From Fimenecus sp045594885 (GTDB lineage: Bacteria > Bacillota > Clostridia > Oscillospirales > Acutalibacteraceae), in NCBI GenBank assembly GCA_045594885.1, contig JAZNZJ010000033.1, forward strand, positions 1-64,000: a stretch of 64,000 nt of DNA, given 5' to 3'. The notes below the pieces were generated by a model, which saw nothing but the letters and a program-made list of their open reading frames with translations, was not told where the DNA came from and made no database searches. The position numbers and the translations under genes were made by a program. Shown here piece by piece: positions 1 through 9,800 of this stretch. Position 1 is the first letter of the stretch. The number at the start of each line of letters is the position of its first letter.

Positions 1-888
1 AATGTCAAGATAGAAATTGTTACTACCCGTGCGACGTGACTCAAGAATTATTGACTTTGAAACAACGTCACGGGGTGCGAGTTCTAGTCTTTCATCATAA
101 CGATGCATAAATCTTTCTTTATTGCAATTGAGAAGATATGCGCCCTCACCACGCACTGCTTCACTGATTAAGAATTGCTCATTATCGTCAGAATTGAAAG
201 CAGTGGGATGAAATTGAACAAAGCTTAAATCTTTAATCCGAGCCCCTAACTCATAAGCAAGACGAATTCCATCGCCCGTTGCAACCTTGGGGTTAGTTGT
301 ATATTTATAAACTCTGCCTATACCACCCGTTGCCAATGCACAATAACTTGCGAAAACTTCGTCCTGACCGTCGGCTGTGAGGTAATGAGCGCAAATACCG
401 CTTTTCACACGTTCAAGTTTGAATACTGGCGAATTTTCAAGAATTGTAATATTATTCCTTGTTTGTGCTTCTTTTACCATTGCACGTACCATTTCAGCAC
501 CTGTGGTATCTTTATGATGCACAATTCTTCGCCTACTGTGGCCACCCTCAAGGGTCATATTGAGTTCGCCGTCTTCTTTTTTATCAAACTCAACACCGTA
601 CTCGATTATTTTATATATTTCTGCAGGACCTTCGTGTACAAGAGTTGTAACTGCGTCAATATCGTTTGCGTGTTTACCTGCAATCATTGTATCGTTAATG
701 TGCAAATCATAACTGTCATTCTCTAAATCAAGAACTGCCGCAACACCACCCTGTGCCAATGACGAGTTAGAGTCTGTATTGCTCTTTTTTGCAAGTATAA
801 TGATGTTGAGATTTGACGGTAATGAAAGTGCAGTATTAAGACCTGCAACACCGCAACCAATTATGAGAACATCACATTTTTTTGACAT
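1..888 (-). CDS. nadB: L-aspartate oxidase, N-terminal 296 residues (runs off the window edge)
   Basis: Flavoenzyme that oxidises L-aspartate to iminoaspartate, the first step of de novo NAD synthesis, in the cytoplasm. Reading the minus strand from an ATG at 888 gives an open frame to base 1. The N-terminal FAD-binding motif GCGVAGLNTA sits at about residues 11-20, followed by the family motifs SSLAQGGVAA, HHKDTTGAEM, FVQFHPTA and ISEAVRGEGA, which separate aspartate oxidases and the related succinate dehydrogenase flavoproteins from other FAD proteins. A good ribosome site (AGGATATGAGG) precedes the start. The usual partners nadA and nadC would lie beyond the left edge. The HHKDTTG stretch and lack of other Sdh genes favour NadB over SdhA/FrdA. 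Confidence 0.9.
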   Translation of the reverse strand, partial: MSKKCDVLIIGCGVAGLNTALSLPSNLNIIILAKKSNTDSNSSLAQGGVAAVLDLENDSYDLHINDTMIAGKHANDIDAVTTLVHEGPAEIYKIIEYGVEFDKKEDGELNMTLEGGHSRRRIVHHKDTTGAEMVRAMVKEAQTRNNITILENSPVFKLERVKSGICAHYLTADGQDEVFASYCALATGGIGRVYKYTTNPKVATGDGIRLAYELGARIKDLSFVQFHPTAFNSDDNEQFLISEAVRGEGAYLLNCNKERFMHRYDERLELAPRDVVSKSIILESRRTGSNNFYLDI

Positions 889-1017
889 TTCGCCTCATAT
901 CCTTTCGTAAAACAAAAAGGTTTTGAAAATACATAGTTATACAGATATTATAATAACACACAATTTGCAAAAATAATAGATATTTTTTCATATTTTCTGC
1001 GGGAAAATAAAAGAAAA

Positions 1018-1035
1018 CCCCGACGAGTGTCGGGG
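1018..1035 (-). terminator. Rho-independent terminator of the small membrane-protein gene
   Basis: Perfect 7-bp GC stem CCCCGAC/GTCGGGG with a 4-nt loop. On the minus strand it is followed by a T-rich tract (TTTTCTTTT), directly after the stop of the gene at 1052..1231. Confidence 0.85.
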
Positions 1036-1051
1036 CAAAATATTATTTCTG

Positions 1052-1231
1052 TCAGTCAATCAATTTTCGTGCGGCGAAAAATGCGGATACGCAAATAATC
1101 ATACCTAGAATAAAAGCAATAAGAGATATTATTTGTAAATCAAAAATTGCAGCAGCCACACCAATTGCAATTATTCCTAAACCGATAAGAGATAATAAAA
1201 CATAAGATAAAATCATTTTAATTTCTTGCAT
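1052..1231 (-). CDS. Small two-helix membrane protein (59 aa)
   Basis: Unknown function. The start at 1231 is chosen over the longer frame because AGAGGTGATTCT, a strong ribosome site, lies directly before this ATG. The protein is almost entirely two hydrophobic helices (about residues 7-29 and 32-53) separated by a short charged turn, ending in a basic ARKLID tail, so it should insert in the cytoplasmic membrane. It stands alone, with its own terminator at 1018-1035. Nothing around it suggests a pathway. Confidence 0.6.
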   Translation of the reverse strand: MQEIKMILSYVLLSLIGLGIIAIGVAAAIFDLQIISLIAFILGMIICVSAFFAARKLID

Positions 1232-1451
1232 AGAATCACCTCTTTGAAATCTGACAATAAATGCTGTAACATTAAGTTTTATATTGATGACTGTATATTG
1301 TAATTCTAATATAGCCTTTTGGCTTTTATTTGTCAATGATTTTTGCGGGTCGTCACCCCCTACGATATTATAGCAAAAACGAGCAATTCGTAAGCTGTCT
1401 TGTTAAGTGAGCGGAAAGAGTTAGATAAATTGGGGGTTGTAGGTTTCTTTG

Positions 1452-1522
1452 TGTCATTCTGAGGGTCGCGAAGAATCTCTGTTTGGTTGAGATTCTTCGT
1501 CACTGCGTTCCTCAGAATGACA
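1452..1522. repeat. Intergenic palindromic repeat unit
   Basis: Inverted repeat whose outer arms are TGTCATTCTGAG (1452-1463) and CTCAGAATGACA (1511-1522), with inner arms GAAGAATCTC/GAGATTCTTC. This type of short palindromic unit is scattered between genes in many clostridial genomes and can form a long stem when transcribed. It lies in the 451-base gap between the small membrane gene and scfA, which otherwise holds only the scfA promoter. Confidence 0.6.
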
Positions 1523-1610
1523 TTACTTGTAGATAGTATTTACCCCGATAAATTCAAATTTATCACAACAAAACAAAAGTGATGCGAATTGCCATCTACG
1601 AAATAATATC

Positions 1611-1639
1611 TTGACAGTATTTGTGGCTTGTGATATACT
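1611..1639 (+). promoter_or_regulatory. Sigma-A promoter for scfA-scfB
   Basis: TTGACA (1611-1616), a 17-base spacer and TATACT (1634-1639): a near-consensus vegetative promoter about 45 bases before the scfA start. AGGAGATATTACT forms the ribosome site. Confidence 0.8.
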
Positions 1640-1682
1640 TTTTTTGTAAATATTTGATATTATTCAGATAGGAGATATTACT

Positions 1683-1832
1683 ATGGAAAGAATCAAGACA
1701 ATTGAAACAAGAGACCTTAAAGAAAGCGCAGTTAAGGGCGGTTGTGGCGAATGCCAGACATCTTGCCAGTCAGCTTGTAAGACATCTTGCGGTGTTGCTA
1801 ATCAGCAGTGCGAAAACGTTGAAAGCAAATAA
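1683..1832 (+). CDS. scfA: SCIFF ranthipeptide precursor (49 aa, six cysteines)
   Basis: Ribosomally made peptide of the SCIFF family (six Cys in forty-five residues), modified by the radical SAM enzyme encoded next door, which forms thioether links from Cys sulfur to other residues. Cysteines are at 21, 24, 28, 32, 36 and 43, in the family order GGCGECQTSCQSACKTSC. An N-terminal leader of about 20 residues precedes them. The gene is only 150 bases. It is preceded by AGGAG and a strong promoter, and 69 bases separate it from scfB. The biological role of SCIFF is still debated; the family is nearly universal in Clostridia, so this marks the host lineage rather than the mobile element. Confidence 0.95.
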   Translation: MERIKTIETRDLKESAVKGGCGECQTSCQSACKTSCGVANQQCENVESK

Positions 1833-1901
1833 TTGAAAAATTTATTACTTAAAGCAGGTAATGCGTTTGTATTACCTGTTTTTTGTTGAGAAGGAAAAAA
1901 T

Positions 1902-3275
1902 ATGGTACATCAATACAAATTAAACGGATATAATATTGTGCTTGATACCTGCTCGGGTTCTGTGCACGTGGTTGATGAGGTTGCATATGATATTATTGCT
2001 ATGTACAAAGAAAAATCACCCGAAGAAATCACAGAATATATCCTTAATACATATAAAGACGAAAACTTAAGTGAAAACGATGTTCTTGAATGCATAGAAG
2101 ATGTTAAAAGTCTTGAAAATGCAGGTAAACTTTATACCCCTGACACATATGAGGGAATGGCTTTTGACTTTAAGAACAGAAATACGGTAATTAAAGCACT
2201 TTGTCTTCACGTGGCTCATACTTGCAACTTGAACTGTGAATACTGCTTTGCGAGTCAGGGCAAATATCACGGTGAGCGTGCTTTGATGAGCTTTGAAGTT
2301 GGTAAACGTGCACTTGATTTTCTTATTGAAAATTCGGGCACTCGCCGTAATCTTGAAGTTGACTTTTTCGGCGGTGAGCCTTTAATGAATTGGGACGTTG
2401 TAAAAGAATTAGTAGCTTATGCACGTGTTCAAGAGAAAATTCATAACAAGAATTTCCGCTTTACTCTTACCACATACGGAATACTCATAGATGATGATGT
2501 TATTGATTTCTGCAATAAAGAAATGAGTAATGTGGTTTTAAGTCTTGACGGACGTAAAGAAGTTCACGACAGACTCCGTAAGGATTATCAAGGTCGTGGC
2601 AGTTATGATATTATTGTTCCTAAATTTCAAGAATTTGTAAGACGTCGTGAGGGGAAAAGTTATTATATGCGTGGTACTTTTACTCACAATAATGTAGATT
2701 TTACAAACGATATTTTCCATATGGCAGATTTAGGATTTACCGAGCTTAGTATGGAGCCCGTTGTGTGCTCACCCGATGATGCGAGTGCATTGACTGAAAG
2801 CGATTTACCAATTCTTTTTGAGCAGTATGAAATTCTTGCAAAGGAAATGATTAAACGCAAAAAAGCGGGTAATGGTTTTACTTTCTATCACTATATGCTT
2901 GACCTCACACACGGGCCTTGCATTTATAAGCGAATTTCGGGTTGCGGTTCAGGTACTGAGTATATGGCAGTTACCCCAACCGGTGAACTTTACCCTTGCC
3001 ATCAATTTGTTGGCGATACTAAATATTTACTTGGTAACATTTGGGACGGAGTTACAAATAAAGATATTCAAAATGAATTTAAGCTTTGTAACGCCTATGC
3101 CCGTAAAGAATGCGATGACTGTTGGGCAAAGCTTTATTGCTCGGGCGGTTGTGCGGCTAACTCATATCACGCATCAGGAAAAATCACGGGTATTTACGAA
3201 TACGGCTGTGAGCTCTTTAAAAAGAGAATTGAATGTGCAGTTATGATTCAGGTTGCAGAAAACTACGATAAATAA
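1902..3275 (+). CDS. scfB: SCIFF maturase, radical SAM/SPASM protein (457 aa)
   Basis: Radical SAM enzyme that installs thioether crosslinks in the ScfA peptide. Residues 1-85 form a peptide-recognition (RRE-like) region. The radical SAM cluster is CNLNCEYC (Cys108, 112, 115), with the GGEP motif near 157. The C-terminal SPASM region begins at about residue 347 (GCGSG), continues with LYPCH, and ends in CDDCWAKLYCSGGC, supplying ligands for auxiliary Fe-S clusters. Length and motif order match the six-Cys peptide maturase family. GAAGGAAAAAAT precedes the ATG. Cotranscribed with scfA and followed 13 bases later by the decarboxylase gene. Confidence 0.95.
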   Translation: MVHQYKLNGYNIVLDTCSGSVHVVDEVAYDIIAMYKEKSPEEITEYILNTYKDENLSENDVLECIEDVKSLENAGKLYTPDTYEGMAFDFKNRNTVIKALCLHVAHTCNLNCEYCFASQGKYHGERALMSFEVGKRALDFLIENSGTRRNLEVDFFGGEPLMNWDVVKELVAYARVQEKIHNKNFRFTLTTYGILIDDDVIDFCNKEMSNVVLSLDGRKEVHDRLRKDYQGRGSYDIIVPKFQEFVRRREGKSYYMRGTFTHNNVDFTNDIFHMADLGFTELSMEPVVCSPDDASALTESDLPILFEQYEILAKEMIKRKKAGNGFTFYHYMLDLTHGPCIYKRISGCGSGTEYMAVTPTGELYPCHQFVGDTKYLLGNIWDGVTNKDIQNEFKLCNAYARKECDDCWAKLYCSGGCAANSYHASGKITGIYEYGCELFKKRIECAVMIQVAENYDK

Positions 3276-3288
3276 GGAATAAAAACTA

Positions 3289-4635
3289 ATGGACACACCA
3301 ATTTTTGACTTTGTGCAGAATTACATTAAAAGTAATACTGCCCGACTGCATATGCCGGGTCATAAGGGTGTGTCTTTTTTAGGCTGTGAATGTGCTGACA
3401 TTACTGAAATAAAGGGTGCTGACGAGTTATATGCACCAAGCGGAATAATCAGAAAGAGTGAAGAAAATGCCACTCGCATTTTTGGTACTGCAAAGACAGT
3501 TTATTCTGCGGGTGGGTCAAGTCAAAGTATAAATGCAATGCTTTATCTTGCCTATTTACATGCAGATAAATCTCAAAGACCTTTTGTATTAGCAGGGCGA
3601 AATGCTCACAAAGCATTTATTTATGCTCTTGCTAAATTAGATGCTGATGTACAATGGCTTTACCCTGAACATACACAAAGCTTGTGCAGTTCAATGGTTA
3701 CTGCTGAAAGATTACGAAATGCACTTGAAAATCTTGAAATAAAGCCTTTTGCAGTATATATTACAAGTCCCGATTATCTTGGTAAGGTTGCGAATATTAC
3801 TGAACTTTCAAAAGTTTGCAAAGAATATGACATTCCCCTGTTGGTTGACAATGCACACGGCAGTTATTTGAAATTTTGCCCAAAAGATATGCACCCCATA
3901 AGCCTTGGGGCAGATATGTGTTGCGACTCGGCACACAAGACATTGCCCGTACTCACGGGTGGTGGATATTTGCATATAGCAAAAAGTGATAAATATGGAT
4001 TTTCACAAAACGCAGTAAATGCAATGGAAATTTTCGGTTCAACAAGTCCATCATATCTCATTTTGCAGTCTCTTGATTTATGCAACAAATACATAGACGA
4101 GAGAATTAAAGCAGATATTGAAATATGTGTTCAAAAGTGTAAAAATATATCACGCATTATGGTAGAATGCGGTGTATGGAACACTACAATTCCGCAATTT
4201 TATGAGCCATTGAAGATTACTGCGGATTTCACGGAATATGAAGGTAATTTTGCCGAACATTTTAGAAAATACGGCATTGAACCTGAATATGCAGATGACG
4301 ATTATGTTGTATTTATGATTTCACCGCAAAATACAGATGAAGATTTTGAAAGACTTGAAACAGCCTTCAAAAATCTTGAACTGACTTTAAAGGACGATTA
4401 TAACGAAGACACAATAAGCTTTGTTTTTGGCGAAAGAGTAATGACAATCCGTGAGGCAATTTTCTGTGAAAGTGAAGAAATTTGCATTGAAAATGCAGTG
4501 GGTAGAGTTTGTGCAAGTCCCACCGTGTCGTGCCCCCCTGCTATTCCAATCGCAGTGAGTGGCGAAAAAATAACAGAAAAGCATATTGAGTTATTTAAGA
4601 AATATAATATTGATAAAATTTTAGTTGTGAAATAA
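3289..4635 (+). CDS. Orn/Lys/Arg decarboxylase-family PLP enzyme (448 aa)
   Basis: Fold-type I PLP enzyme of the ornithine/lysine/arginine decarboxylase group; the product would be a polyamine precursor, but the exact amino acid cannot be told from sequence. N-terminal HMPGHKG and GADELYAPSG are family hallmarks, SAGGSSQS forms the cofactor phosphate loop, VDNAHG holds the pyridine-contacting Asp, and SAHKTLP carries the Schiff-base lysine at about residue 217. It is shorter than the inducible enteric enzymes (about 715 aa), lacking their N-terminal wing domain, as is usual in Firmicutes (speA/yaaO type). It sits 13 bases after scfB, so the three genes probably share one transcript ending at the hairpin at 4639. 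Confidence 0.85.
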   Translation: MDTPIFDFVQNYIKSNTARLHMPGHKGVSFLGCECADITEIKGADELYAPSGIIRKSEENATRIFGTAKTVYSAGGSSQSINAMLYLAYLHADKSQRPFVLAGRNAHKAFIYALAKLDADVQWLYPEHTQSLCSSMVTAERLRNALENLEIKPFAVYITSPDYLGKVANITELSKVCKEYDIPLLVDNAHGSYLKFCPKDMHPISLGADMCCDSAHKTLPVLTGGGYLHIAKSDKYGFSQNAVNAMEIFGSTSPSYLILQSLDLCNKYIDERIKADIEICVQKCKNISRIMVECGVWNTTIPQFYEPLKITADFTEYEGNFAEHFRKYGIEPEYADDDYVVFMISPQNTDEDFERLETAFKNLELTLKDDYNEDTISFVFGERVMTIREAIFCESEEICIENAVGRVCASPTVSCPPAIPIAVSGEKITEKHIELFKKYNIDKILVVK

Positions 4636-4638
4636 AAG

Positions 4639-4666
4639 AAGAGAGTACAAAAAGTACTCTCTTTTT
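4639..4666. terminator. Bidirectional terminator between convergent genes
   Basis: Stem GAGAGTAC/GTACTCTC (extended by A-T pairs), 5-base loop, TTTTT on the plus side and an A-rich flank that gives T-rich RNA on the minus side. It serves the decarboxylase gene and the convergent gene at 4668. Confidence 0.85.
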
Positions 4667-4667
4667 G

Positions 4668-5135
4668 TTATCTTGTCTTCAAATACTCTTGAAGTATTTC
4701 TTCAACATCGTTCTCATCAGGTATATAATCTTCACAAATTTCGTTACATAACCAAGCAAAGTAACAAGTTATTGCTTCAATAAAAGAAATAAGTATTTCT
4801 TCTTTTGTACTATGTTCAGTTCTGACCGGAAGTCGAATTTCAGGAACATCATCAATACTTTCAAAAACGGGATAATTATTAAAATCCGACCAATAAAACA
4901 GATAACCGACCGTCTTACCTTGACGGTCTTTTAAGTAATGCTTATATTCAAAATCAACCCATAAGGTAATCGGAATATTAAAATTCTTTTCAACCCAAGA
5001 AACAAAGTTTTTCAACTCGGTTCTTATTGCTTCAGGTATTTCGTTATCAAATCCAATATCAAAATTACCTGCAATATCCTTTGATGTGTGTATTGTCACT
5101 TGTTTTGCTTTATACCAAATATTGTTTGAAATCAT
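4668..5135 (-). CDS. Hypothetical protein (155 aa)
   Basis: Not recognised. The start at 5135 is chosen because AAAGGTGAATGCT precedes that ATG; the upstream in-frame ATG has no ribosome site. The protein is soluble and acidic toward its C-terminus, with many aromatic residues (IPITLWVDFEYKHYL, YLFYWSDFNNYP) and no signal peptide or membrane helix. It is the last gene before the tRNA-Arg fragment and so probably the last chromosomal gene on this side. Confidence 0.6.
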   Translation of the reverse strand: MISNNIWYKAKQVTIHTSKDIAGNFDIGFDNEIPEAIRTELKNFVSWVEKNFNIPITLWVDFEYKHYLKDRQGKTVGYLFYWSDFNNYPVFESIDDVPEIRLPVRTEHSTKEEILISFIEAITCYFAWLCNEICEDYIPDENDVEEILQEYLKTR

Positions 5136-5221
5136 AGCATTCACCTTTAAAATAAGAATAACATTTATGATTATAAAAGTCAAATTTGGTTAGAAAAGTG
5201 TTAGAAAAACACGAAAATAGA

Positions 5222-5270
5222 TAAAAGAAAAAACCTCAATACATAACGAAAACCGCTATATATCAAGGTT
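5222..5270 (-). terminator. Terminator behind the tRNA-Arg 3' end
   Basis: On the minus strand a 14-bp stem (AACCTTGATATATA against TATGTATTGAGGTT, with a few G-U pairs) is followed by TTTTTTCTTTT. It starts 7 bases after the CCA end of the tRNA sequence, as expected for a tRNA transcription unit. Confidence 0.75.
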
Positions 5271-5276
5271 TTAACT

Positions 5277-5321
5277 TGGCACGCCGGAAGGGATTCGAAC
5301 CCCCGACCTTTTGGTTCGTAG
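5277..5321 (-). other. 3' part of tRNA-Arg(ACG): attachment-site remnant
   Basis: Read on the minus strand this gives anticodon loop CTACGAA (5321-5315; anticodon ACG), anticodon-stem 3' side CCAAA, variable AGGTC, T arm GGGGG-TTCGAAT-CCCTT, acceptor 3' side CCGGCGT, discriminator G and CCA. The 5' half is missing: the five bases where the 5' anticodon stem should be (TTTGG) read CGCAG, and no D arm follows. Such a truncated tRNA that ends exactly at the anticodon loop is the usual scar of a tyrosine-recombinase element whose crossover core is the tRNA 3' end. The intact tRNA would be restored at the far end of the element, beyond the right edge. Chromosome lies to the left, the mobile element to the right. 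Confidence 0.75.
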
Positions 5322-5748
5322 CTGCGACGATACCATTAAAAGACACCTTTCAAGGCAATTCTACTCTAATGCTCCCAATAATTCAAGCACATTTTTCAAA
5401 TAATTCTAATATTTCCACCGGATTTTCACCTCAAGTGGTCTATAAGTGGTCATCATTCACTAATAATATTTTTTACAAAGCCTTATTTCTGTGAAAGTAT
5501 TACTTAAAACTCTTTAAAAAGAAATTTTTCACAAATCATAAAAGCATAATTAAATCTTTGTAAATTAAGAACATTAAAGCCGCAAAAATATTTTGAAACA
5601 TTTATTGGTTGAATTCTATTTTGCAAATATCTATTGATAAAAATTGTAATTTAGTGTCACAAAAATAAGTATTAAATCGATATATAAATATGGTTAAGTA
5701 TTTTTATGTTTATAATCAATAAGATAAAAAATATAGGGAGTTAGTTAT
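5322..5748. other. Non-coding left end of the element
   Basis: A 427-base AT-rich stretch with no convincing gene. It holds two nearby AAGTGGTC-like direct repeats (about 5433-5453) that could be recombinase arm sites, and the cargo-type promoter at 5655. The rest shows nothing I can assign. Confidence 0.5.
5655..5692 (+). promoter_or_regulatory. Cargo-type promoter A (TGTCACA-N16-CGAT)
   Basis: TGTCACA (5655-5661), exactly 16 bases, then CGAT (5678-5681) running into ATATAAAT, which also offers a TATAAA -10. It points at the DUF2806/HD-ATPase operon, about 60 bases before its start. Same signature as four other sites in the window. Confidence 0.6.
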
Positions 5749-6837
5749 ATGGATGAATTTAATGGTCTTATTCAATTAGTTCAAAATGCACTACCTATGG
5801 CAGAGTCATGTATTCCTGCAATAACAGGTGGTTTTGTTACAGCAATGTTTTTGAGAGGAAACACACGCAGGCAAGAATTTGAAAAAATAAAAATTGGAAA
5901 AATAAATGAAGCCATTGATGACTTAGTTGATAGCAGAGAATTAACATTAACCGAACTTGTAAAATGTCGTAATCTTATTAAAATTGCTAAACTTGCAGAC
6001 GAAGAATACTCTAAAGGTAATAGAAAAAAACAACCAGATAATGCACCATATGATTTTGATTGGTTTTTACGATTTTTTGAATCAGCGGGCAATATAAGTA
6101 ATGAAGATATGCAAAAACTGTGGGCGAAAATACTTTGCGGCGAATATGAACACCGAGGAAGATTTTCTCTAAGAACATTGGATTTATTAAAAAACATGAG
6201 TAAAGATGAAGCAAAATTATTAGAATACTGTTCAAAAATGCGAATTGCTTCACCATACAACGAAATTTTCCTATTAAATTCAGAAGAGACCTTTTCACAG
6301 AATGAGTTTGATGAAGAACTAACCGATTATGTAGTTGATAACGATAGTGATTGGATTCAAATTCTATCATTATCATACAAAATTAGTCATGACAAAATTT
6401 CTATTTTAGAACAAAGCGGAATATTGTCTTCAATACTAGTTACTAGTACCTTTTTTGTTGGGAAAGATGTTGTAAGATTATTTAATGATGTAGCAGTTAT
6501 TGAAATGAAATTAAATGAAGAATGTAAATACGATAGTATTCAATTTGAAATGAAGGGATTTCGGTTTACTAGTACGGCAATGCAACTCTTCTCCATTTTA
6601 GATGAGAAGCCTATGCTTAAATACATTCTTGATGTTGCTCGACTTATTGAGCACAATAATCCAGATTTAGTTGTAAAGGTATATGAAATCACTAATATTG
6701 ATGAAGACGATGTTTTTTATTATAATGATGAAATGGATATTCTTCATGATGTAAAATATGAAAATTATACAGAACTTCCCGATTTATCAAAATTAGATGA
6801 AGACTTTAAAAACAACAACACTTGCTCTTGGGAATAA
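5749..6837 (+). CDS. DUF2806-family protein (362 aa), first gene of a two-gene cargo operon
   Basis: Function unknown. A single hydrophobic helix near residues 18-34 (AITGGFVTAMFLRG) suggests membrane association, followed by a basic, helical stretch. The central signature (residues about 115-155: EDMQKLWAKILCGE, then FSLRTLDLLKNMS) is the DUF2806 hallmark. The C-terminal third (from about 195) is an alpha/beta region without a motif I know; it ends in acidic residues. Start chosen for the AGGGAG site 8 bases upstream. The HD/GHKL-ATPase gene begins 36 bases downstream with its own ribosome site, so the pair is likely cotranscribed from promoter A. DUF2806 proteins occur in mobile-element and defence settings, which is the only hint of role. 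Confidence 0.6.
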   Translation: MDEFNGLIQLVQNALPMAESCIPAITGGFVTAMFLRGNTRRQEFEKIKIGKINEAIDDLVDSRELTLTELVKCRNLIKIAKLADEEYSKGNRKKQPDNAPYDFDWFLRFFESAGNISNEDMQKLWAKILCGEYEHRGRFSLRTLDLLKNMSKDEAKLLEYCSKMRIASPYNEIFLLNSEETFSQNEFDEELTDYVVDNDSDWIQILSLSYKISHDKISILEQSGILSSILVTSTFFVGKDVVRLFNDVAVIEMKLNEECKYDSIQFEMKGFRFTSTAMQLFSILDEKPMLKYILDVARLIEHNNPDLVVKVYEITNIDEDDVFYYNDEMDILHDVKYENYTELPDLSKLDEDFKNNNTCSWE

Positions 6838-6873
6838 TCAGCAAGGTGTATTATTCGAAAGGATTGTTAATTT

Positions 6874-9800
6874 ATGAATATGAAAAATGATACTCCAAAC
6901 AATGAAAACTGTATATTAAACATCGAAAATAAATTACAGGAACTATGCATGAAAAATAGTGAATATGCAGAGCTTTGGTCTACATGGAACTTGAACAAAC
7001 AAACATTAGACCCAATACTAAATACCATTATTAAAGATTACCCTCACTATAGTTTTCACGATAGTTCACATTCAGAAAGTATACTTTTAAACATCGAGAG
7101 ATTGTTGGGAAACAACATAAATAAGTTGTCACCAACAGATTTATGGTTACTATTACATGTGGCATATTTGCACGACTTTGGCATGGTTATTCTTGATACC
7201 AAAATCTATGAAATTTGGAGAAGTAAAGATTTTCAAAATTTCATCAAAGAACAGTGTAATGGTATCGAAGAAGATGTTAAAAATGCTGCTAATCTAATTG
7301 TCGAGTCAGGAAAAGAAAAAAATGATTATGATGTAACATGGCCATTAGATATTAAAAAAGCTACTACTGTATTGCTTTCTTCGTATTGTAGAAACCAGCA
7401 TGCAGAATTTTCACAAAATTATATATTAGATACAAAAAATGTATGGGGTATTGACCTAGGACATAATGGATTGGTAAAAAACAGATTAATATCACTCATA
7501 AGCGACATTAGTGTTATACATACAAAACAATTTGAAGACATATTATCTCTTCACAAAGAATCTAATGGGTTTAAAAACGATTATATGCATCCGAGGTTTG
7601 TAGCTGCACTGTTACGCCTTGGAGATGTATTAGATTTAGACAATGGTAGATTTAATTCTTATGGGGATAAAATTTTTGGTGACTTGCCAACAAGTTCAAA
7701 AAGACATTTTGAAAAACATGAAGCAACAAAACACGTACTTATAAACAATGAGCTAATTGAAGTTGAAGCAGACTGTCAAACAGATGATGTGTACAGAGAA
7801 ACACGAAAATGGTTTGATTCATTAAAGCGTGAAGTGGAAAATCTTAATTTATCGTGGAATGATATTGCACCATCCGAATTTGGCCGTCCTCCTAAATTAT
7901 CTATGTGTAAAATAACACGAAATGGCTCTGAAGATTTAAATGAACTAGCAAATTTAAGATTTAGTATATCTCAAAGCAAAGCTTTTGAAATAATTGAAGG
8001 TTCTTCTATATACAAAGATAAATTTTCTTGTTTAAGAGAAATTATTCAAAATGCAGAAGATGCTTCAAAAATACAATTGTGGAGAGATATAAAAAGTGGT
8101 ATTTATTTTTGCCATAATGGGATTGACGAAGAAAAAGTAAAGTCTGGAGAATTATTACCACATGATATTCCATCATGGATATATAAAATATATTCGATAG
8201 AAGTTGATGTAAGTCGAAATGAAAGTAACAATGCCATAGTTACTATTAAGGATCATGGCACAGGAATTTCTACACACACACTTAAAGCAATTTGTAGTGT
8301 TGGACAAAGTTATTTGTCTAAAAAAGAAAGAAAACAAGAAATAGAACAAATGCCAGTATGGTTAAGGCCAACTGCAAATTTTGGCGTTGGTTTACAATCA
8401 TGTTTTATGGTTACAGACAGATTTTCTATTATAACGAAATCCAATAATGATGATTCCCTTGATATAACATTTGAATCTGGAAAAGGGAACGGATATGTTA
8501 ACGTTAATTCTGCTATGAATTATAATACAAGAGGCAGTACAGTGAAAATCGAATTTAAAAATGATACAGATTTTTCATATGATTTATTTGGGTTTACTGC
8601 AAAAAACTTGTCAAGTATTGATCCATTTGAAAGCAATTGCGTTGTTATATATAAGATAATAGAATCTATATTTAATGAATGTAATAGAAGTTTTTTTAAT
8701 ATTCATGTTACATCTCAGGAAATAAATTTTAATGACACAATTAAATCTCTTTTTGTTACAGATAATGATGGGAAAGTTTTGTATGACTATAGAGATGGGT
8801 TTTTATACCGTATGATTGATGATTCTAAAACATGTGAAATGTGGTATAAGAATACCATTTATAAAATAGGTTTTACCAAACCTGGACATAATTCTTTAAG
8901 TATTCGGTTCAAAGGAAAGACCGTAAATGAACCTAAACATATTAATTACATGAAAAATATAGGATTGAAAATATCTATTGATATTTATGGAAGGAATACA
9001 AAGCAAACATTATCACTCAATAGAGAGGAGTTAAAAATAAATGCGGCTTTAGAAATTTATGAAGATTTATACGAAGCAATAAAACTATATTTAGATTTGC
9101 TATATGAAAATCAACAACTAATTAAAGAAGATTTCAAAGTTCTTGATTCTTATTTTCTTTCTTCATGGATTTATGAAAAGAAATTTCCAAAAGATTTAAA
9201 AATCAATTTATCAAAAGATAAAACTATTTGTTTATTAAAATATGATTCCACAGACAAAAAGTATAAACCTGAAAAATGTTCTTTATTCGATTTAGCGGAT
9301 TCATACCCTTCACTTTCATATTTGAATTGTGAAATAAATGACAATGATACATTTTCTAATTATTCAATGACAACAACGCAAATTATCAATTTTTTGAAAA
9401 AGAGCAACATTGAACATAATAAGTACAAATATATTATAACTGACCGAGTATTGAAAAAGTATTTGGAGTTTGCCTATTGTGATTTTACGTACTTATCAGA
9501 TAATAATAAAGAGTTGTATCTATATACGGTAAACTTAACTGATAAATTATATTCTCCAGATAAAAACACAAGAAAGCAATTGATAAAAAAATTAACTTCT
9601 AATGTTTCCAAAAGAATTCAAAGTCTTTCAGATTTTACCATGCGCAGAGCAATTGTTGCATTTAAAGATTATGAAAATATTGCGACAAAATTAAAAGATT
9701 TAAAATTTATTGGTCTCGAAATGACTTCAAAATGGTACATAATATCTCCAATATCTTTAACTGATAAAGAGAAACTTGATGAGTTGTCAAAAGAAGCTTT

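Noticed and set aside
385..726. Plus-strand frame opposite nadB
   Set aside because: It is the antisense shadow of a clear NadB coding sequence and has no ribosome site.
5276..5494. Plus-strand open frame beginning MARRKGFEPPTF
   Set aside because: This peptide is the well-known artefact of translating a tRNA 3' end on the wrong strand; the bases are the tRNA-Arg fragment.
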